Assembly: GCA_949752795.1 (NCBI GenBank)
Contig: OX457061.1
Coordinates: forward strand, 32,182,425-32,246,424
Direction of reading: 5' to 3'
Length of the DNA stretch: 64,000 bases
Origin: Hyperoodon ampullatus
Taxonomy: Eukaryota > Chordata > Mammalia > Artiodactyla > Ziphiidae
How positions within the stretch are numbered: position 1 is the first letter of the stretch; each line of letters begins with the position of its first letter. A model generated the notes under the pieces. That model made no database searches. It was given only the letters and a program-made list of their open reading frames with translations, and was not told the origin of the DNA. Of the stretch, positions 1 through 10,429 are shown piece by piece. Position numbers and translations under genes: made by a program.

Positions 1-439
1 AGAGCTCTTATAATTCAATAAGAAAGAAAATTAACAACCCAACAGAAAGATGGATAACGATCACAAGCGAGCTTCTTCACAGGATACACAAATGTCTAGA
101 AAGCATTTGAAAATCTGTTCAACTTCATTAAAAGCAAGTATGCAAATAAAAACAGAATATTTTCACCTCTCAGTGGACAAAAATCAAAGCTTTATAGGAC
201 AGCACATTAGTAAAAATGTGTCAGTACTTTCTCAAAATGTTCCTTAAAGTATTAAGGGTGCAGTCTTTTTAAAGAGCAATGTAAATGTTCAAAACCTATA
301 ATAAAGCAATAGTAGAAATTTATTTTAAGATGAACTTGTATACAATGATATAACTAAGAATGTACATTGAAACATTTTGAAACAGTGAAGGAGTAGCCAT
401 ATACTAAATGTTCATCAATTAGAAATTATTAAATAAATA

Positions 440-807
440 TTATGGACTGAAAATTTTTGTGTGCTCAAATTCATATGTTGAAATCCTAACCTATGATGAT
501 TTCAGGAGGTGGGGCCTAAGGGAGGTAATTCAGTCATGAAGGTGAGGCCCTGATAAATGGGATTAGTGCCCTTATAAAAAGAGACACAAGAGAGCTTGCT
601 TCCTCTTCCTCTCTGCTTTCTGCCATGTGAGGATACAAGGAAGAGACAGCTCCCTCTGTAAACCAGGAAGAGGACCTTCCTCAAGAAACCGACACTGCTG
701 GCATCCTGATCTTGGACTTTATAGTCTCTAGGACTGTGAAAAATAAAAGTTGTTTAAGCCACCAAGTCTATGAGGATTTGTTATAGAAGCCATAACTGAC
801 TAAGACA
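440..807 (+). mobile_element. MaLR (MLT1/MST-type) solo LTR
   Basis: Contains the hallmark MaLR LTR blocks: 'aattcatatgttgaaatcc', 'aggaggtggggcc', 'gggattagtgcccttata', 'gccatgtgagga' and 'gaccttcc', ending in 'taagccacc...actaagaca'. About 365 bp is the usual length. This is an old non-autonomous ERVL-related LTR with no internal retroviral sequence next to it. It sits inside the L1 relic, so it is younger than that L1. Confidence 0.85.
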
Positions 808-833
808 GGCACATAAAGAGATGCAGTGATGGT

Positions 834-968
834 GGGACTTCCCTGGTGGTCCAGTGGTTAAGACTCCATGCTTCCCCTGTAGGGGGTGTGGGTTCGATCC
901 CTGATCGGGAAACTAAGATCCCACATGGTGTGGCCAAAAAGAGAGAGAGAGAGAGAGAGAGAAGAGAG
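834..968 (+). mobile_element. CHR-type SINE, short older form
   Basis: tRNA-derived head with an A-box-like 'tggtccagtggtt' and a B box 'ggttcgatcc', then 'gatcccacat' and a purine tail. Flanked by imperfect 14-bp target-site duplications at 819-832 and 969-982 (12 of 14 match). Inserted in the L1 relic. The tail has turned into a (GA)n microsatellite. Confidence 0.9.
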
Positions 969-971
969 AGA
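941..971. repeat. (GA)n microsatellite at a SINE tail
   Basis: Nearly pure GA dinucleotides with one interruption, directly after the A-rich end of the SINE; most likely grew from that tail. Confidence 0.9.
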
Positions 972-1320
972 TGTAATGATGGAATACTATACAGCTACTA
1001 TAAAGAATGAGATAGATCTATAGGTACTAAAATTTTAACTAAGAAGAGCAAGTAGAGAAGGATGTGTGTAGCATGCTCCTATTTGTGAAAAACAGGGAAT
1101 ATAAAACTAGATACAGACACAAATAGAGATAGACATATACACCACACTCAAATGTACTTCTGTAAATCTAGGAAATTCTGAGAAGGCACACAAAAATCTG
1201 TGATAAGCTACCTTTTGGAAAGTAGAATTTGGGGTCAGAGTGAGAGGGAGACTCCTTTCTATTTTATATCCTTTTATACTCACAGTTTTTAATTCTTTCT
1301 GAAAGGTATTAAGATAATAG

Positions 1321-1625
1321 CACAAATTGAGCCAGCTTCTGTGCTACATCTACTTATAACCACTAATAGAAAGTGTTAATAATTACTAAATTAATTACTA
1401 AATTAATTAATAATTACTAAATTAACCTCAATGCCTTGCTGTGTGTCTTCTTTATGTATCATTCTCCATGCAGCTCTCATTAGTAGCGCACATCACCCTG
1501 TAGAGCTATTGCATGTCGGAGGGCTGCTTCCCCCAATTGCCTGTGATCTCTAAAGAATAAGCTGGTGATGTTTCATGGGATGGGGTGGGGTGCTGATCTG
1601 GCCTCCAGCTCTGCCACTTAACATA
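1321..1625. other. Unassigned spacer
   Basis: Nothing gene-like. Contains an AT-rich direct repeat of 'aattactaaatt' units near 1376-1424. A short MIR-like phrase 'ctctgccacttaac' lies at about 1610. Confidence 0.5.
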
Positions 1626-1629
1626 TCAC

Positions 1630-1740
1630 GGTTCCTGTTTTACAGATGAGGAACCTAAAGTTCAGGGAGAGGACAAAGGAATTGTTGCCTCAAGTCACAC
1701 AGCCAGTTAGCAGTTGAATCATGATCAGGATATAAGGCTC
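1630..1740 (-). mobile_element. MIR SINE fragment
   Basis: Matches the reverse complement of the MIR core: 'ttttacagatgaggaacc', then 'agtcacacagccagttagcag'. MIR is a Mesozoic tRNA-derived SINE; the copy is diverged and truncated. Confidence 0.75.
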
Positions 1741-1987
1741 CTTCCCCCAGTCCTACTTCTACTTTGAAGTGACTGGGGAATGCCTGAAGCTTTAGAAGAA
1801 ATATTGAGCTGACATCAACGTGGTACAAGAATAGAGATTCGGATTTTCCTTCTGAAAGATTGATCATCTCATAACCTTTCCTAATTCCAAGGACAGACTT
1901 GCACAGGTCAATGGTTGGAGTGGTGATGTTTCCTTTTATTGACCCCCAGAAATACAGTTACAAAGGTCTTGTGTGATGGGACAAGGC

Positions 1988-2212
1988 AGTATAGTTGGCA
2001 GAAGTGCCAGGGAGTTCAAGACTACAGAATGGATCTAGGTCTGCCACTTTCTTGCTCTGGACCTGTGAACAAGTCACTCAACATTCCAGAACTTAAGATT
2101 CCCCTTCTGTAAAACAGGGTAACAGCAGTGCACAAAGTTTTCATGGGACTCAGATAAAATCATGCAAACGACTTGCAAATTGTAAAGCACTATAGAAAGT
2201 GAATTTAAAGAA
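1988..2212 (+). mobile_element. MIR SINE
   Basis: Reads along MIR: 'ctgccac', 'tgtgaacaagtcactcaac', 'ccttctgtaaaacagggtaa', then 'gtaaagcactatagaaagtg'. Nearly full length and diverged. Confidence 0.75.
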
Positions 2213-2469
2213 TTATTTCACAGACAATAAGCACCTCTACTTGTATTCACTGAATTGTTGATATTGCAAGACTTTGGAGACCGTCCAAGGCCAGCCTCGG
2301 ATCAAATCTGGCCTTCACTGGGTCTTCAACATTTTAAACGAGTTGTCAACATTTAAAACTCAAATTTCAGATATTTTTTAAAGTCTGGAAGAACTTTAGA
2401 CCTGCATTCTAGCATGATAATAATGAACTAAAAGTGAATAGACGTGCCTCATTCAACATGACATATAGA

Positions 2470-2771
2470 GGGCTTCCCTGGTGGCGCAGTGGTTAAGAAT
2501 CCACCTGCCAATGCAGGAGAAACAGGTTCAATCCCTGCTCCGGGAAGATCCCACATGCTGCAGAGCAACTAAGCCTATGCACCTCAACTACTGAGCCTGC
2601 GCTCTAGATCCCGTGTTCCACAACAAGAGAAGCCACTGCAGTGAGAAGCCCACACACTGCAACAAAGAGTAGCCCCCGCTCGCTGCAACTAGAGAAAAGC
2701 CTGCACACAGCAACGAAGACCCAACACAGCCAAGTAAGTAAATAAATAAATAAATTTATAAAGAAAACAGA
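2470..2771 (+). mobile_element. CHR-type SINE, long form
   Basis: About 290 bp with the tRNA-like head, the 'cacctcaactactgagcc' middle, the 'gcaacaaagagtagccccc' 3' part and an (AAAT)n tail. Ten-bp duplications lie at 2461-2470 and 2772-2781 with one mismatch. This is the long form, distinct from the 210-bp form elsewhere in the window. Confidence 0.95.
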
Positions 2772-2778
2772 ACATGTA

Positions 2779-2940
2779 GAGTCGTCCCTAGGTATCCACA
2801 GGGGATTGATTCCAGGACTCCCACGAATACCAAAATTCACAAATGCTCAGGTCCCTTATATAAAATGGTATAGCATTTGCATATAACCTGTGCATATCCT
2901 CAGGTATACTTTAAATAATCTCTATATAGTAGTTTTTATT
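2779..2940 (-). mobile_element. MER2/Tigger-type DNA transposon fragment
   Basis: Starts with the terminal block 'agtcgtccctaggtatcc' and continues through 'attccaggactccc' and 'cccttatataaaatggta', the end of the MER2/Tigger (Tc1-mariner) non-autonomous family. No transposase sequence is seen. The start abuts the SINE duplication. Confidence 0.75.
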
Positions 2941-3140
2941 ACTACATGTTCACTGGCCCAATCAGTTTATCAGAAACTTGACTTCAGTAGGGTGGTAACA
3001 TCACATGGCAATAAATCTTGCAGGAGCTGTCCTGCTGTCAATAGAACCTGGTTAAGGTTCTGACAGGACTCTCAGGAAGATAACCCTGAACTGGACTTCT
3101 CTATCCCACAGGAGCCAACAGACCCACAAAATAAGAGACT

Positions 3141-3142
<2 letters not shown>

Positions 3143-3182
<40 letters not shown>
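3143..3182. repeat. (TG)20 microsatellite
   Basis: Forty bases of uninterrupted TG repeat; probably length-polymorphic. Confidence 0.98.
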
Positions 3183-3184
<2 letters not shown>

Positions 3185-3324
3185 ATTTATGAGTAGATAA
3201 GTGTATTAGAATTACACAATAAGTAAGCAAATGAGATTAAAATGTATCCCCACAATTCCTCTACTCAAAGAGTATAATATTAAGAGATAAATGGGTTGAC
3301 TCAGCTCTAAAAGTGGAAGTTTCT

Positions 3325-3470
3325 GATTTATGGATGCATTCATATACTCATTTATTCATTCATTCAACAACTATTTACTGAGTGCCTAATATATTGCTGG
3401 TACTTGCCAAGACTCCTGGGAAAAAAAATAAACTCAGTTCCTGTCCCAACAAGCTTACTTAACTCTTCCA
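3325..3470 (-). mobile_element. L2 LINE 3' end fragment
   Basis: 'cattcattcaacaactattt' followed by 'actgagtgcctaatat' and 'gctggtacttgcc' is the reverse complement of the L2 3' terminus. Confidence 0.7.
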
Positions 3471-3639
3471 TTAACTACCTGTACAACTAAACAACTTGAC
3501 TCAATCTCTCTTTCCATCTCAATGCCTTCACCTTAAAGTACACGTTTCTGTGATTTTGGTTAGCCTAAGTGAGTTCTGTATGGGTGGAAACGTATTAAAC
3601 TATGTCAGTGAGCAACAGATATTCAATCAACATTAGCCC

Positions 3640-3745
3640 AAGCTGAGTCCATCACTTTACAGAGAAGGCCCTGAGGCCCACGTGGTTAGGTAACTTGCTC
3701 AGGTGGGCAGCTAGTTGTTGGCCACGCCAATTCCCAACAGTACAG
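3640..3745 (-). mobile_element. MIR SINE fragment
   Basis: 'actttacagagaaggccctg' and 'ggtaacttgctcaggtggg' align to the reverse complement of the MIR core. Confidence 0.6.
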
Positions 3746-3759
3746 CTGTTACCACCATC

Positions 3760-4560
3760 AGCAGAGCCCAGTAGGCCTTCAGGCCCCTCAGCCACACCAG
3801 GATACCTTCTTTGGTTTTAGCCCAATTATTTTATAGTCTTTCTTCTGCTGTCTTTGAGTTCTGCATTTGTAAGATGGAGTGCTTAGGTTATGCCTGTAAA
3901 TGTGTGCTTTCCTGGATTTAAAGATTCTCTCTGCACTCGTGGTTTGCTCATAATTGTTTGACTGCTAAAGCTTCACCTTCACTTCAGGCACTCTGATTTG
4001 AATTTGGGGTTATTAATTAAATATAACAAAAAGAACTTCAGCTTACATGGTTTCTTTCCTTCACGCTTTAGAAGAGGGAGTTCTGTATTCAGTACCGCTG
4101 AATTCAGGTGCTCTGTGGACATGGACAAGAAAAAGTTACATCTTCGTTTCCATCAATTGCTAACCGAAATTTAACATTACCTTTAGATACAAATGTAGGG
4201 AACAGACTGTAGTAGTCTTAGAATGTTGTCACAATTCAAGTCACAGGTATGTTTATATCTACATAATGGTTGTTGCAGGTTTCTTGAAATAGCTTATGAG
4301 CTTACCACTGCTTCAAAAGTAAGGTACTTATTTGGGTCCAGCTTTAGGTATTTTTATTTAATATGTTAATAGAAGCACATAAATTACCATAGCACAAATT
4401 TGATTTTTTAATACTTTGATAACTTTAAAATAAATGTTTTCCTTTGTTATTCTGTGTATTTTATTTTATACATTTAGAAACACTAATCTAAAAAAAAGAG
4501 TCTACCATCTCCTCCAGATTACCAAAAGAATCCATTGCCACAGAATGTTTAAGAATTCTT
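3760..4560. other. Unassigned AT-rich spacer
   Basis: No gene, RNA gene or confident repeat seen. AT-rich from about 4010, with several TTAATTAA-like words. Confidence 0.5.
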
Positions 4561-4568
4561 GCTTTTAG

Positions 4569-4764
4569 AGCAATGGTTCTCAGTCGGAGATGATTTTGTC
4601 CCCGTCCCCTGGGTACATCTGACAATGTCTGGAAACAGTTGCTACTGGCATTGAGTGGGTAGAGTACAGGGATACTGCTAAACATTCTACAATGCACAGC
4701 ACAACAACCATGCACAAAGAATTATGCCCAAATGTCAATCGTGCTGAGTTTGAGAAATCCTATT
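4569..4764 (+). mobile_element. MER5A (hAT-Charlie) non-autonomous DNA transposon
   Basis: Nearly complete: begins 'caatggttctcagtcgg' and passes 'gacaatgtctggaaacag', 'gctactggcattgagtgg' and 'caatgcacagcacaac', ending 'gagtttgagaaatcc'. The terminal 'ggttctca' and 'tgagaaatcc' are the inverted ends. About 195 bp, the family's usual size. Confidence 0.88.
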
Positions 4765-4844
4765 TGGGAGCAATATACAACAAAAGGCCAAAAAGTTGCT
4801 CTCTTTCCATTCCCGCTGAATTCCCACTTAGAGTCATCTGTTTT

Positions 4845-5059
4845 TTGTTATTTTTTTGTTTTGTTGTGCGATACGCGGGCCTCTCACTGTTGTGGCCTCT
4901 CCCGTTGTGGAGCACAGGCTCCAGACGCGCAGGCACAGCGGCCATGGCTCACGGGCCCAGCCGCTCCGCGGCATGTGGGATCTCCCCGGACCGGGGCACG
5001 AACCTGTGTCCCCTGCATCGGCAGGCGGACTCTCAACCACTGCACCACCAGGGAAGCCC
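4845..5059 (-). mobile_element. CHR-type SINE, short young form
   Basis: About 210-bp form on the minus strand with its T-rich (A-tail) side at 4845. Fourteen-bp duplications at 4831-4844 and 5060-5073 are identical. Open frames across 4692-5199 on both strands come only from this GC-rich element. Confidence 0.97.
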
Positions 5060-5073
5060 GAGTCATCTGTTTT

Positions 5074-5932
5074 GATATTCTTGCTCTCCATTTGAGTAAC
5101 CACATAGAGGAAGTAGGTTTGTTTTTGTTTTTAATTCTTGTACCCACCCCATCTCCAAATATTACAAGTTGCCCTAGATCTGTAAGCCAGAAGCTCTGAA
5201 CAGGATGAGTTAAGAGTATTGATGAATTTATTGGACCAACTTCTTAAAAATGTAAGCAAGGGGTCCGTGAACCACAAGCAAAAGCACGATGGTCCATAAG
5301 CCTTTTGTCTAGATACCAAGGCCTTGTATTGACTGTATGGTTAATTTAGTGCTTTCCTCAAGGGTGGCCTCTTTTAAAAGGGCTCCCTTCAAGCCTAGGA
5401 GGGCAGCAGGAGGGAAGGAGGAGGTGAGGAGACCAAGTGTCTTCTCTATCCAGGCACTAGTAATAACAACATGGGACACAAGTGAACCAGCCATCTTCGA
5501 TGTTTCCTTCCTCCCTCTCCCCTTAGTAATATATTCATCTTCAAAGGAAAATCTTTCAAATGTTAATTTTTAAAAATAAATTTCTCAAATGAAAGAGCAG
5601 AGATTGAATACTACAGGATAAAAAAAAAAGTACAAAGGGTAGAAGTCAGAATAGCGTCTTTAAACTTTTGTAGGAGAAGCCTTGACAAATAGCTGCTTTT
5701 CACCTGGGCATATTTTACATTACCCATCCAGGCTGTGAGTAACACTCCTTTCTGCTTGGAGGTTCTGAAAAACATCTGGCTTGGTCTGGCAGAGACCAGC
5801 CTTGCTGGTGAATCCCTCTTGCTATGTAATACCAAAAAATAGGACCAGAAACTGATGCCCCAGGACAGTATAAAGGCAAAAGGTAGATCAGGGACTTCTC
5901 GTGAGTAAAGAATACAACTCCAAGTGGGCTGG
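5074..5932. other. Unassigned spacer
   Basis: No gene or confident repeat. Short open frames near 5337-5573 and 5611-5835 show no recognised domain or splice context. Confidence 0.45.
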
Positions 5933-6440
5933 TGTGATGGTTAATTTTACGTGTCAGCCTGGCTGGATCACGGGGTGCCCATATATTGGGCTAAATATGA
6001 ATTCTAGATGTGTCTGTGAGGGTGTTTCCAGATGAAATTAGCATTTGAATCAATGGACTCAGTAAAGCAACTTGCCCTCCTCAATGTGGTGGGTGGGCAT
6101 CATCCAATCCACTGAGGGCTCAAACAGAACAAAAAGGCAGGTGAAGGAAGAATTTGGCCCTTCGAGCCTTGCTGGGAAATTGATCTTCTCTTGCCTCACA
6201 GCTTCAGATTCTCAGGCCTTTGGACTCGGGCTGCATTACACCACTGGCTTTCCTGGGTCTCCAGCTTCCAGTTGGCATATCTCAGCCTCCGTAACTGCAC
6301 AAGCCAACTCCTTATAATATATACCTATGATTGGTTCCCTATGTATCTGCCTATCTATCTATCTGCCTATCTATCTATCTATCTATCCATCTATCTCCTA
6401 TTGATTCTGTTTCTCTAGAGAATGCTGACTGACTAATAGA
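5933..6440 (+). mobile_element. ERVL-type (MLT2-like) solo LTR
   Basis: Begins 'tgtgatggttaattttacgt' and carries 'tgtctgtgagggtgtttcc' and 'gtgggtgggcatcatccaat', ending in 'ctgtttctctagagaatgctgactgactaata' text split over the end region. A perfect 5-bp duplication GCTGG lies at 5928-5932 and 6441-6445, the length expected for ERVL. No internal retroviral sequence. The MLT2 label is from memory; class ERVL is firmer. Confidence 0.8.
6343..6397. repeat. (TATC)n microsatellite inside the LTR
   Basis: Imperfect TATC/TGCC tetranucleotides in the AT-rich part of the ERVL LTR just upstream of its 3' end; expanded from the LTR's own sequence. Confidence 0.95.
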
Positions 6441-6564
6441 GCTGGCTAACTCCTGAACCTCCAGTCCACGGCACAATACTTGGCATGGAGAAGATATTCA
6501 ATAAATATTTGTTCAGTGAATACATTCACTAATGAATAAATAAATCACAATCACCTTTTAAAAA

Positions 6565-6680
6565 AATATTCCTTTTCCCATTTTACAAATGAAGGAACTC
6601 AAGGAATTTAAGTATGCTTCCCCAAAATTATACAATTTCTAATAGGCTAAGCCAGTTCATGAGCTCCAGGTCATCTGACT
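6565..6680 (-). mobile_element. MIR SINE fragment
   Basis: 'cattttacaaatgaaggaac', then a run equivalent to the MIR 'taagtaacttgccc' block on the reverse strand. Diverged. Confidence 0.55.
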
Positions 6681-6689
6681 GGAAACACC

Positions 6690-7955
6690 TTACCCTAGAC
6701 ATTATTTTTTTCTCTTAGGGATTTATTTAAGGCATATTTGGTCTCAACACACGTTGAATGGGCTCAAGAATGATCTGGCTGGGGCATGATTCACGCAACT
6801 GATTATCAGCACACACGACAATAGATAGTTTGGGAAGTACTATGTTCAGCAAAAATCAAACATGTTTCTTTACTGTAGGACTTAGAGCTTTCCATATGCC
6901 AATACATAGCAGAAATAGAATGCGATATTTCCCAAACCTAACTGAGGAACACATTTTGGGAACAACATAAAGCAACATTTTGCAGTAATTTTTTTGAGAA
7001 ATATGGTGTAGGCATCTTGCCTCTCTTGTCCTCGCTACCTGATTGAATGGTGGCCAGCATGGAGAAATCATCTCACTTCATCTTCAGAACCACCAGCCTG
7101 GTGAGGCAGCTGTTCATCACCATGTGGGGATGAGAGATACCAAGAGAGCATTTTCAGAATGAGGACCCAGCTCCACTGTTACTCAACCAATCAAGAGCAA
7201 AGAAAAGCACATTGCCTGTGGTTGTTTCAACCCTACTCAGGAACAGAGCCACTTTCTGGAAGGCTGTGCAGTGCCAGAATGCGTGTTCATCATCATTCTC
7301 ACATCCACAGTCAGAAAGCTTGATCGGATACATATGCACAAAGAAAGTTGGAGTTATCGCTCTCCTATCTGCCCTCAATGAAGAAATGTGACATGAAGTA
7401 CATTCAGTGCTGCCAAGATGATCACCCACAGGACCTTCATCAGGGGATACGTGGAGACTGTTTGTGGCCTAAGTCTTTCACCTTTGTTATGTGCATGGAT
7501 CGTCTTTTAAGAGACAGGAAAATGAAACTGATATAATGTTTACATGCCTGCCTTCCTACTTGGCCCTAAAAATTTCAAGAAAATAAGAAGTCACATCCCA
7601 TGACATATGTATTAACTTTAAACTTAGAACAGAAAAAAAAGGTTTCCGATAAATAAATACAGACCAAATTATTTCACAGGTTCTTTCTTTCCTTTTTGAA
7701 TTTTGATTGGATTGAAAGGTATGTCACTTCAACAAAAGAGTTCTAGTCTCTTGTCGGATGTCACATCATGATGCTGTAGAGTCTTTGGAGGAAAACATTT
7801 GAGGAATGGGCATCTGGCTACCTAAAGCAAAACTGCAAATGGCCTAGATACACAAATCCATTGGAGGGGAAGAGTAATCAGCAGAAGTAGCATGAGGAAG
7901 TATTTCAGAATAGTAAAGAGGCTGTGAGAGTCAGAGTCCTAATTCAGTCATTCTC
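6690..7955. other. Unassigned spacer
   Basis: No gene supported. A minus-strand 91-codon frame at 7154-7429 has a Cys/His cluster but no family match I recognise, no splice context and a neutral background; treated as chance. Confidence 0.4.
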
Positions 7956-7959
7956 AGTG

Positions 7960-8214
7960 GAGCATGGTGGTTGAGGACACAAATAGCCAGATTTGCAGCC
8001 CAGTTTCGTTACTTATAGACATAGTAACAGGGTGATAGCTATACAACCTTGAACAAGTTATTTAAACATTCTATGCCTCAGTTTCCCTCTGCAAAAATGG
8101 GGAAAAAGTAATATCTACCTTAGATGATTATGAAGACTCAGCATATGTAAAATACCTAGAAGAACACTTGGTACAAAGTTAGTTTTCAATGCATGTTGAC
8201 AATAACTAGTATTA
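7960..8214 (+). mobile_element. MIR SINE, near full length
   Basis: 'agcatggtggttgaggacac' head, 'accttgaacaagttattt' core, 'gcctcagtttccctctgc' and the 3' 'aatacctagaagaacacttgg' part are all in order. Confidence 0.85.
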
Positions 8215-8345
8215 CCAGCTGCATGACCATGAAAAGTCACTTCACTCCCACAAGTCTCGTTTTCTCCATCTATAAAATTGAACTAATCATAATGCTATCA
8301 CAATATTATAATGAAGAACAAATAAGGCATGGGACAGAACTTAAA
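8215..8345 (+). mobile_element. Second MIR SINE, 5' truncated, in tandem
   Basis: 'aaaagtcacttcactccc' and 'cgttttctccatctataaaa' repeat the MIR core directly after the previous copy, same strand. Confidence 0.7.
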
Positions 8346-8735
8346 GCGTAAAAACATCATGTCACAAAGGTAAGGTGATTATTCTCCTGCTATGATATGG
8401 TGGTTCTTTTTTCCCCTCAGTTGAAGGTATTTCCTCTTTGTTCCAGGACCTCAGATCTCCTCTCTGGGCACTGACCTTTCCAGTATACAAAGAGGTACAA
8501 ACTTGCTCTGTGTGCCAAGGGAGGAACCCGTGGTCCATCATCAGTCCTTTCCATCCGTCACCATCAAGTGGCCAGAGCCAGAAAGCAGGGTGCCAGCCAT
8601 GACTACTCTGTCTCTGTCTCACCACCTCATCAACTTAGTGGGTCAGCACCTCCTCTTGTGTCCACCTCCAACATAGAGACCTAATCCTCGACTCCTCCGT
8701 GTCCATAGCTACCATCCTAAGTCATGTCACCATCA
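8346..8735. other. Unassigned spacer
   Basis: No gene or recognised repeat. Confidence 0.4.
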
Positions 8736-9194
8736 TTTCTTGCCAGAGATAGCTTTCTGTACTCCCACTTCCAAACCTGTATGATCCAATCCATTTCATG
8801 CTCCCCAGTACAGATGGAGAAATCTTTTAAAAATGTAATTCCAATCACATCTCTTCCCAGCTCTAAATCCAGCAATGGCTTCCCATTCTTACACGGCTTT
8901 CCAGGACACAGTCCTCACAAGGGCCCTGACTACTTCCCCAAGTTTATCCCACACCACCCCAGTCTCCTCAATTCCTACTCCAGTCACCGTCTTACTTCTA
9001 CATCCTATCCCATAGGTCTTTCTCAATGACTTGAATACACTTAAGCTCTTCTCTACCTCAGGACCTTTGTCCTTGTTATTCCCTCCCCTTGACTCCCTAA
9101 ACAGCTGACTCCTTTGTATCCTCCATATCTCAGCTCAGATTTCATCTCCTTAGAGAGGCCTTCCTGACCACCCCAAATGTCCATTTGCATAATA

Positions 9195-9345
9195 TTTACC
9201 CCACAGAGTTATTATGAAGTTTAAGTGAGCAATGCCTTCAGAACAGGGCTTAACATATAAGAAGTACTCATTAAAAACTGTGAATCACCATCATCATCAT
9301 CACCATCATCATTATCATTACAATCATCATTCTCTACCATGGCAG
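9195..9345 (+). mobile_element. MIR SINE 3' half
   Basis: 'ttattatgaagtttaagtg' and 'cagaacagggcttaacat', then 'gaagtactcatta', match the 3' half of MIR. It lies within the L2, so it inserted later. Confidence 0.7.
9287..9332. repeat. (CAT)n trinucleotide repeat
   Basis: Imperfect CAT/CAC units in the MIR 3' end. It encodes a run of histidines in one frame, which is not a protein signal here. Confidence 0.95.
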
Positions 9346-9574
9346 CCTATTAAGTTGCATGGAAAACACTGCCAAAAGGGTGTGATTGTGATATGTGTTT
9401 GCTTACTTGCACTTTGTCTACCCAGCTGTTAGTTGCATGAGGTACAGACCTTATCTGTTTTGTTTCCTGGTGTATCCTCAACCCCCAGCAAACCACCAGT
9501 CACAGAGCAACCTCTAAATATTTGTTGAAGGAATGAATGGAAATGAGTCTCTCTTGGCTGTCAAATGGGTTCAA

Positions 9575-10170
9575 ATTGCCGAAACCCCAGCAGGACCCAA
9601 GGCAGTGTCACCTGCCGGGCAGCCCGACATCAAGCCGCAGGGAACAGCACTGCGCATGCTCCAAGGGCACAGTCTCTCCCTCCCCCCCCCACCTCCCCCC
9701 CCAGGTCCCTGTTTGTATTCAACGCGTCCCTGCTTGTGCGAGAGAAGCAAAAGATCCCACAGAACTCTTTTCTTTATCCTCTTTCCAGAAAAATGGGCCA
9801 ATTCACAGCTGCAAACGTTAGGCGAATTTCCTGTCTGAGAGTCTGGAAACTGCCAAGAGTGGAAAGCAGCAGCCAGCCAGCGAGGCCTCTGTTGTCATTG
9901 GCCCAAACAACAACAAAAACAGCCACAACCGCCGCCACCACCACAACAAAACATGCCACGTGGGCACGGGCACACACAAACACGCCCACAGAACCAAACC
10001 AAACGGACGAGGCTTCAAGGAGGAGCTTCTGGGCTCCGCATTCCGGCGGGAGGCACATCCCTTGGCCCGGCGCCAAGGCAGCCCCACTCCCAGCCCCCCA
10101 CCATCTGTCAGCAGCGTTCTGCCTACTGTAAATGCGCCGGCACGGGACACGGGCTAACAGGGAGCAAATG
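9575..10170. promoter_or_regulatory. CpG-rich island-like segment
   Basis: A hand count gives about 30 CpGs in roughly 590 bp of GC-rich, non-repeat DNA, near the usual island threshold. CpG is scarce elsewhere outside SINEs. It includes a C-run (9679-9702), GC-box-like and CCGG words, and a (CAA/CCA)-rich part at 9905-9960. Open frames up to 188 codons (9565-10131) fit a low stop frequency and show no domain. It could be a promoter or enhancer; no transcript evidence is visible. Confidence 0.45.
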
Positions 10171-10290
10171 CAGGGGAAGGGAAAACAAAGCCCTGCAGGC
10201 AGTGGAAGAAGGTGGCTAGGGCTCTGACAGAAACTGACAAAAAGCCGGGAAATTCAAACGGAAAGTTTGCCCTGAAGACCTTCAGCATGA

Positions 10291-10370
10291 GGGCTGGGCT
10301 GGGGGCGGATGTGGGGGTGGGGGGGACACGGAGGGGATGGGGGATGCGGGGATGCAGGGAGGGAGGTTGG
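10291..10370 (+). other. G-run cluster (possible G-quadruplex)
   Basis: More than eight runs of three or more G within about 80 bases on the plus strand, with loops of 1-9 bases. It lies just downstream of the CpG-rich segment. Confidence 0.7.
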
Positions 10371-10429
10371 CAGTCTGCGGAGAGGCTGGTGTGGTGTACA
10401 GCTAAGGAGGCCAGCTTTTTTCAGACTCT

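Larger units (their letters stand above)
1..1320 (+). mobile_element. Ancient L1 (L1M-type) relic, interrupted twice
   Basis: Three pieces (1-440, 808-833 and 983-1310) read in order like the end of L1 ORF2 plus 3' sequence. The first has degenerate ORF2 text. The join is the familiar L1 phrase 'aaattatgg ... cacat ... atggaatactat', split here by an LTR and a SINE. Frames are destroyed. The assignment rests on the L1-like wording and on how the pieces rejoin when the insertions are removed; the left edge lies outside the window. Confidence 0.6.
8740..9540 (+). mobile_element. L2 LINE 3' region, interrupted by a MIR
   Basis: Sense L2 phrases in order: 'ctcaggacctttgtccttg', 'tcagctcagatttcatctcc', 'agaggccttcctgaccaccc', then after the MIR 'cagaccttatctgttttg', 'gtgtatcctcaacccccagc' and the terminal 'aatatttgttgaaggaatga'. 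Old and non-functional. Confidence 0.85.

Noticed and set aside
7154..7429. Minus-strand frame with a Cys/His cluster
   Set aside because: It recalls the zinc-knuckle end of some LINE reverse transcriptases, but too short and too diverged to place.
9232..9432. Polyhistidine open frame
   Set aside because: Produced by a (CAT)n repeat at the end of a MIR.
9565..10131. 188-codon open frame in GC-rich DNA
   Set aside because: Low complexity (Pro, Thr, Ala runs), no domain, overlapping frames on both strands equally open; expected where GC content lowers stop frequency.
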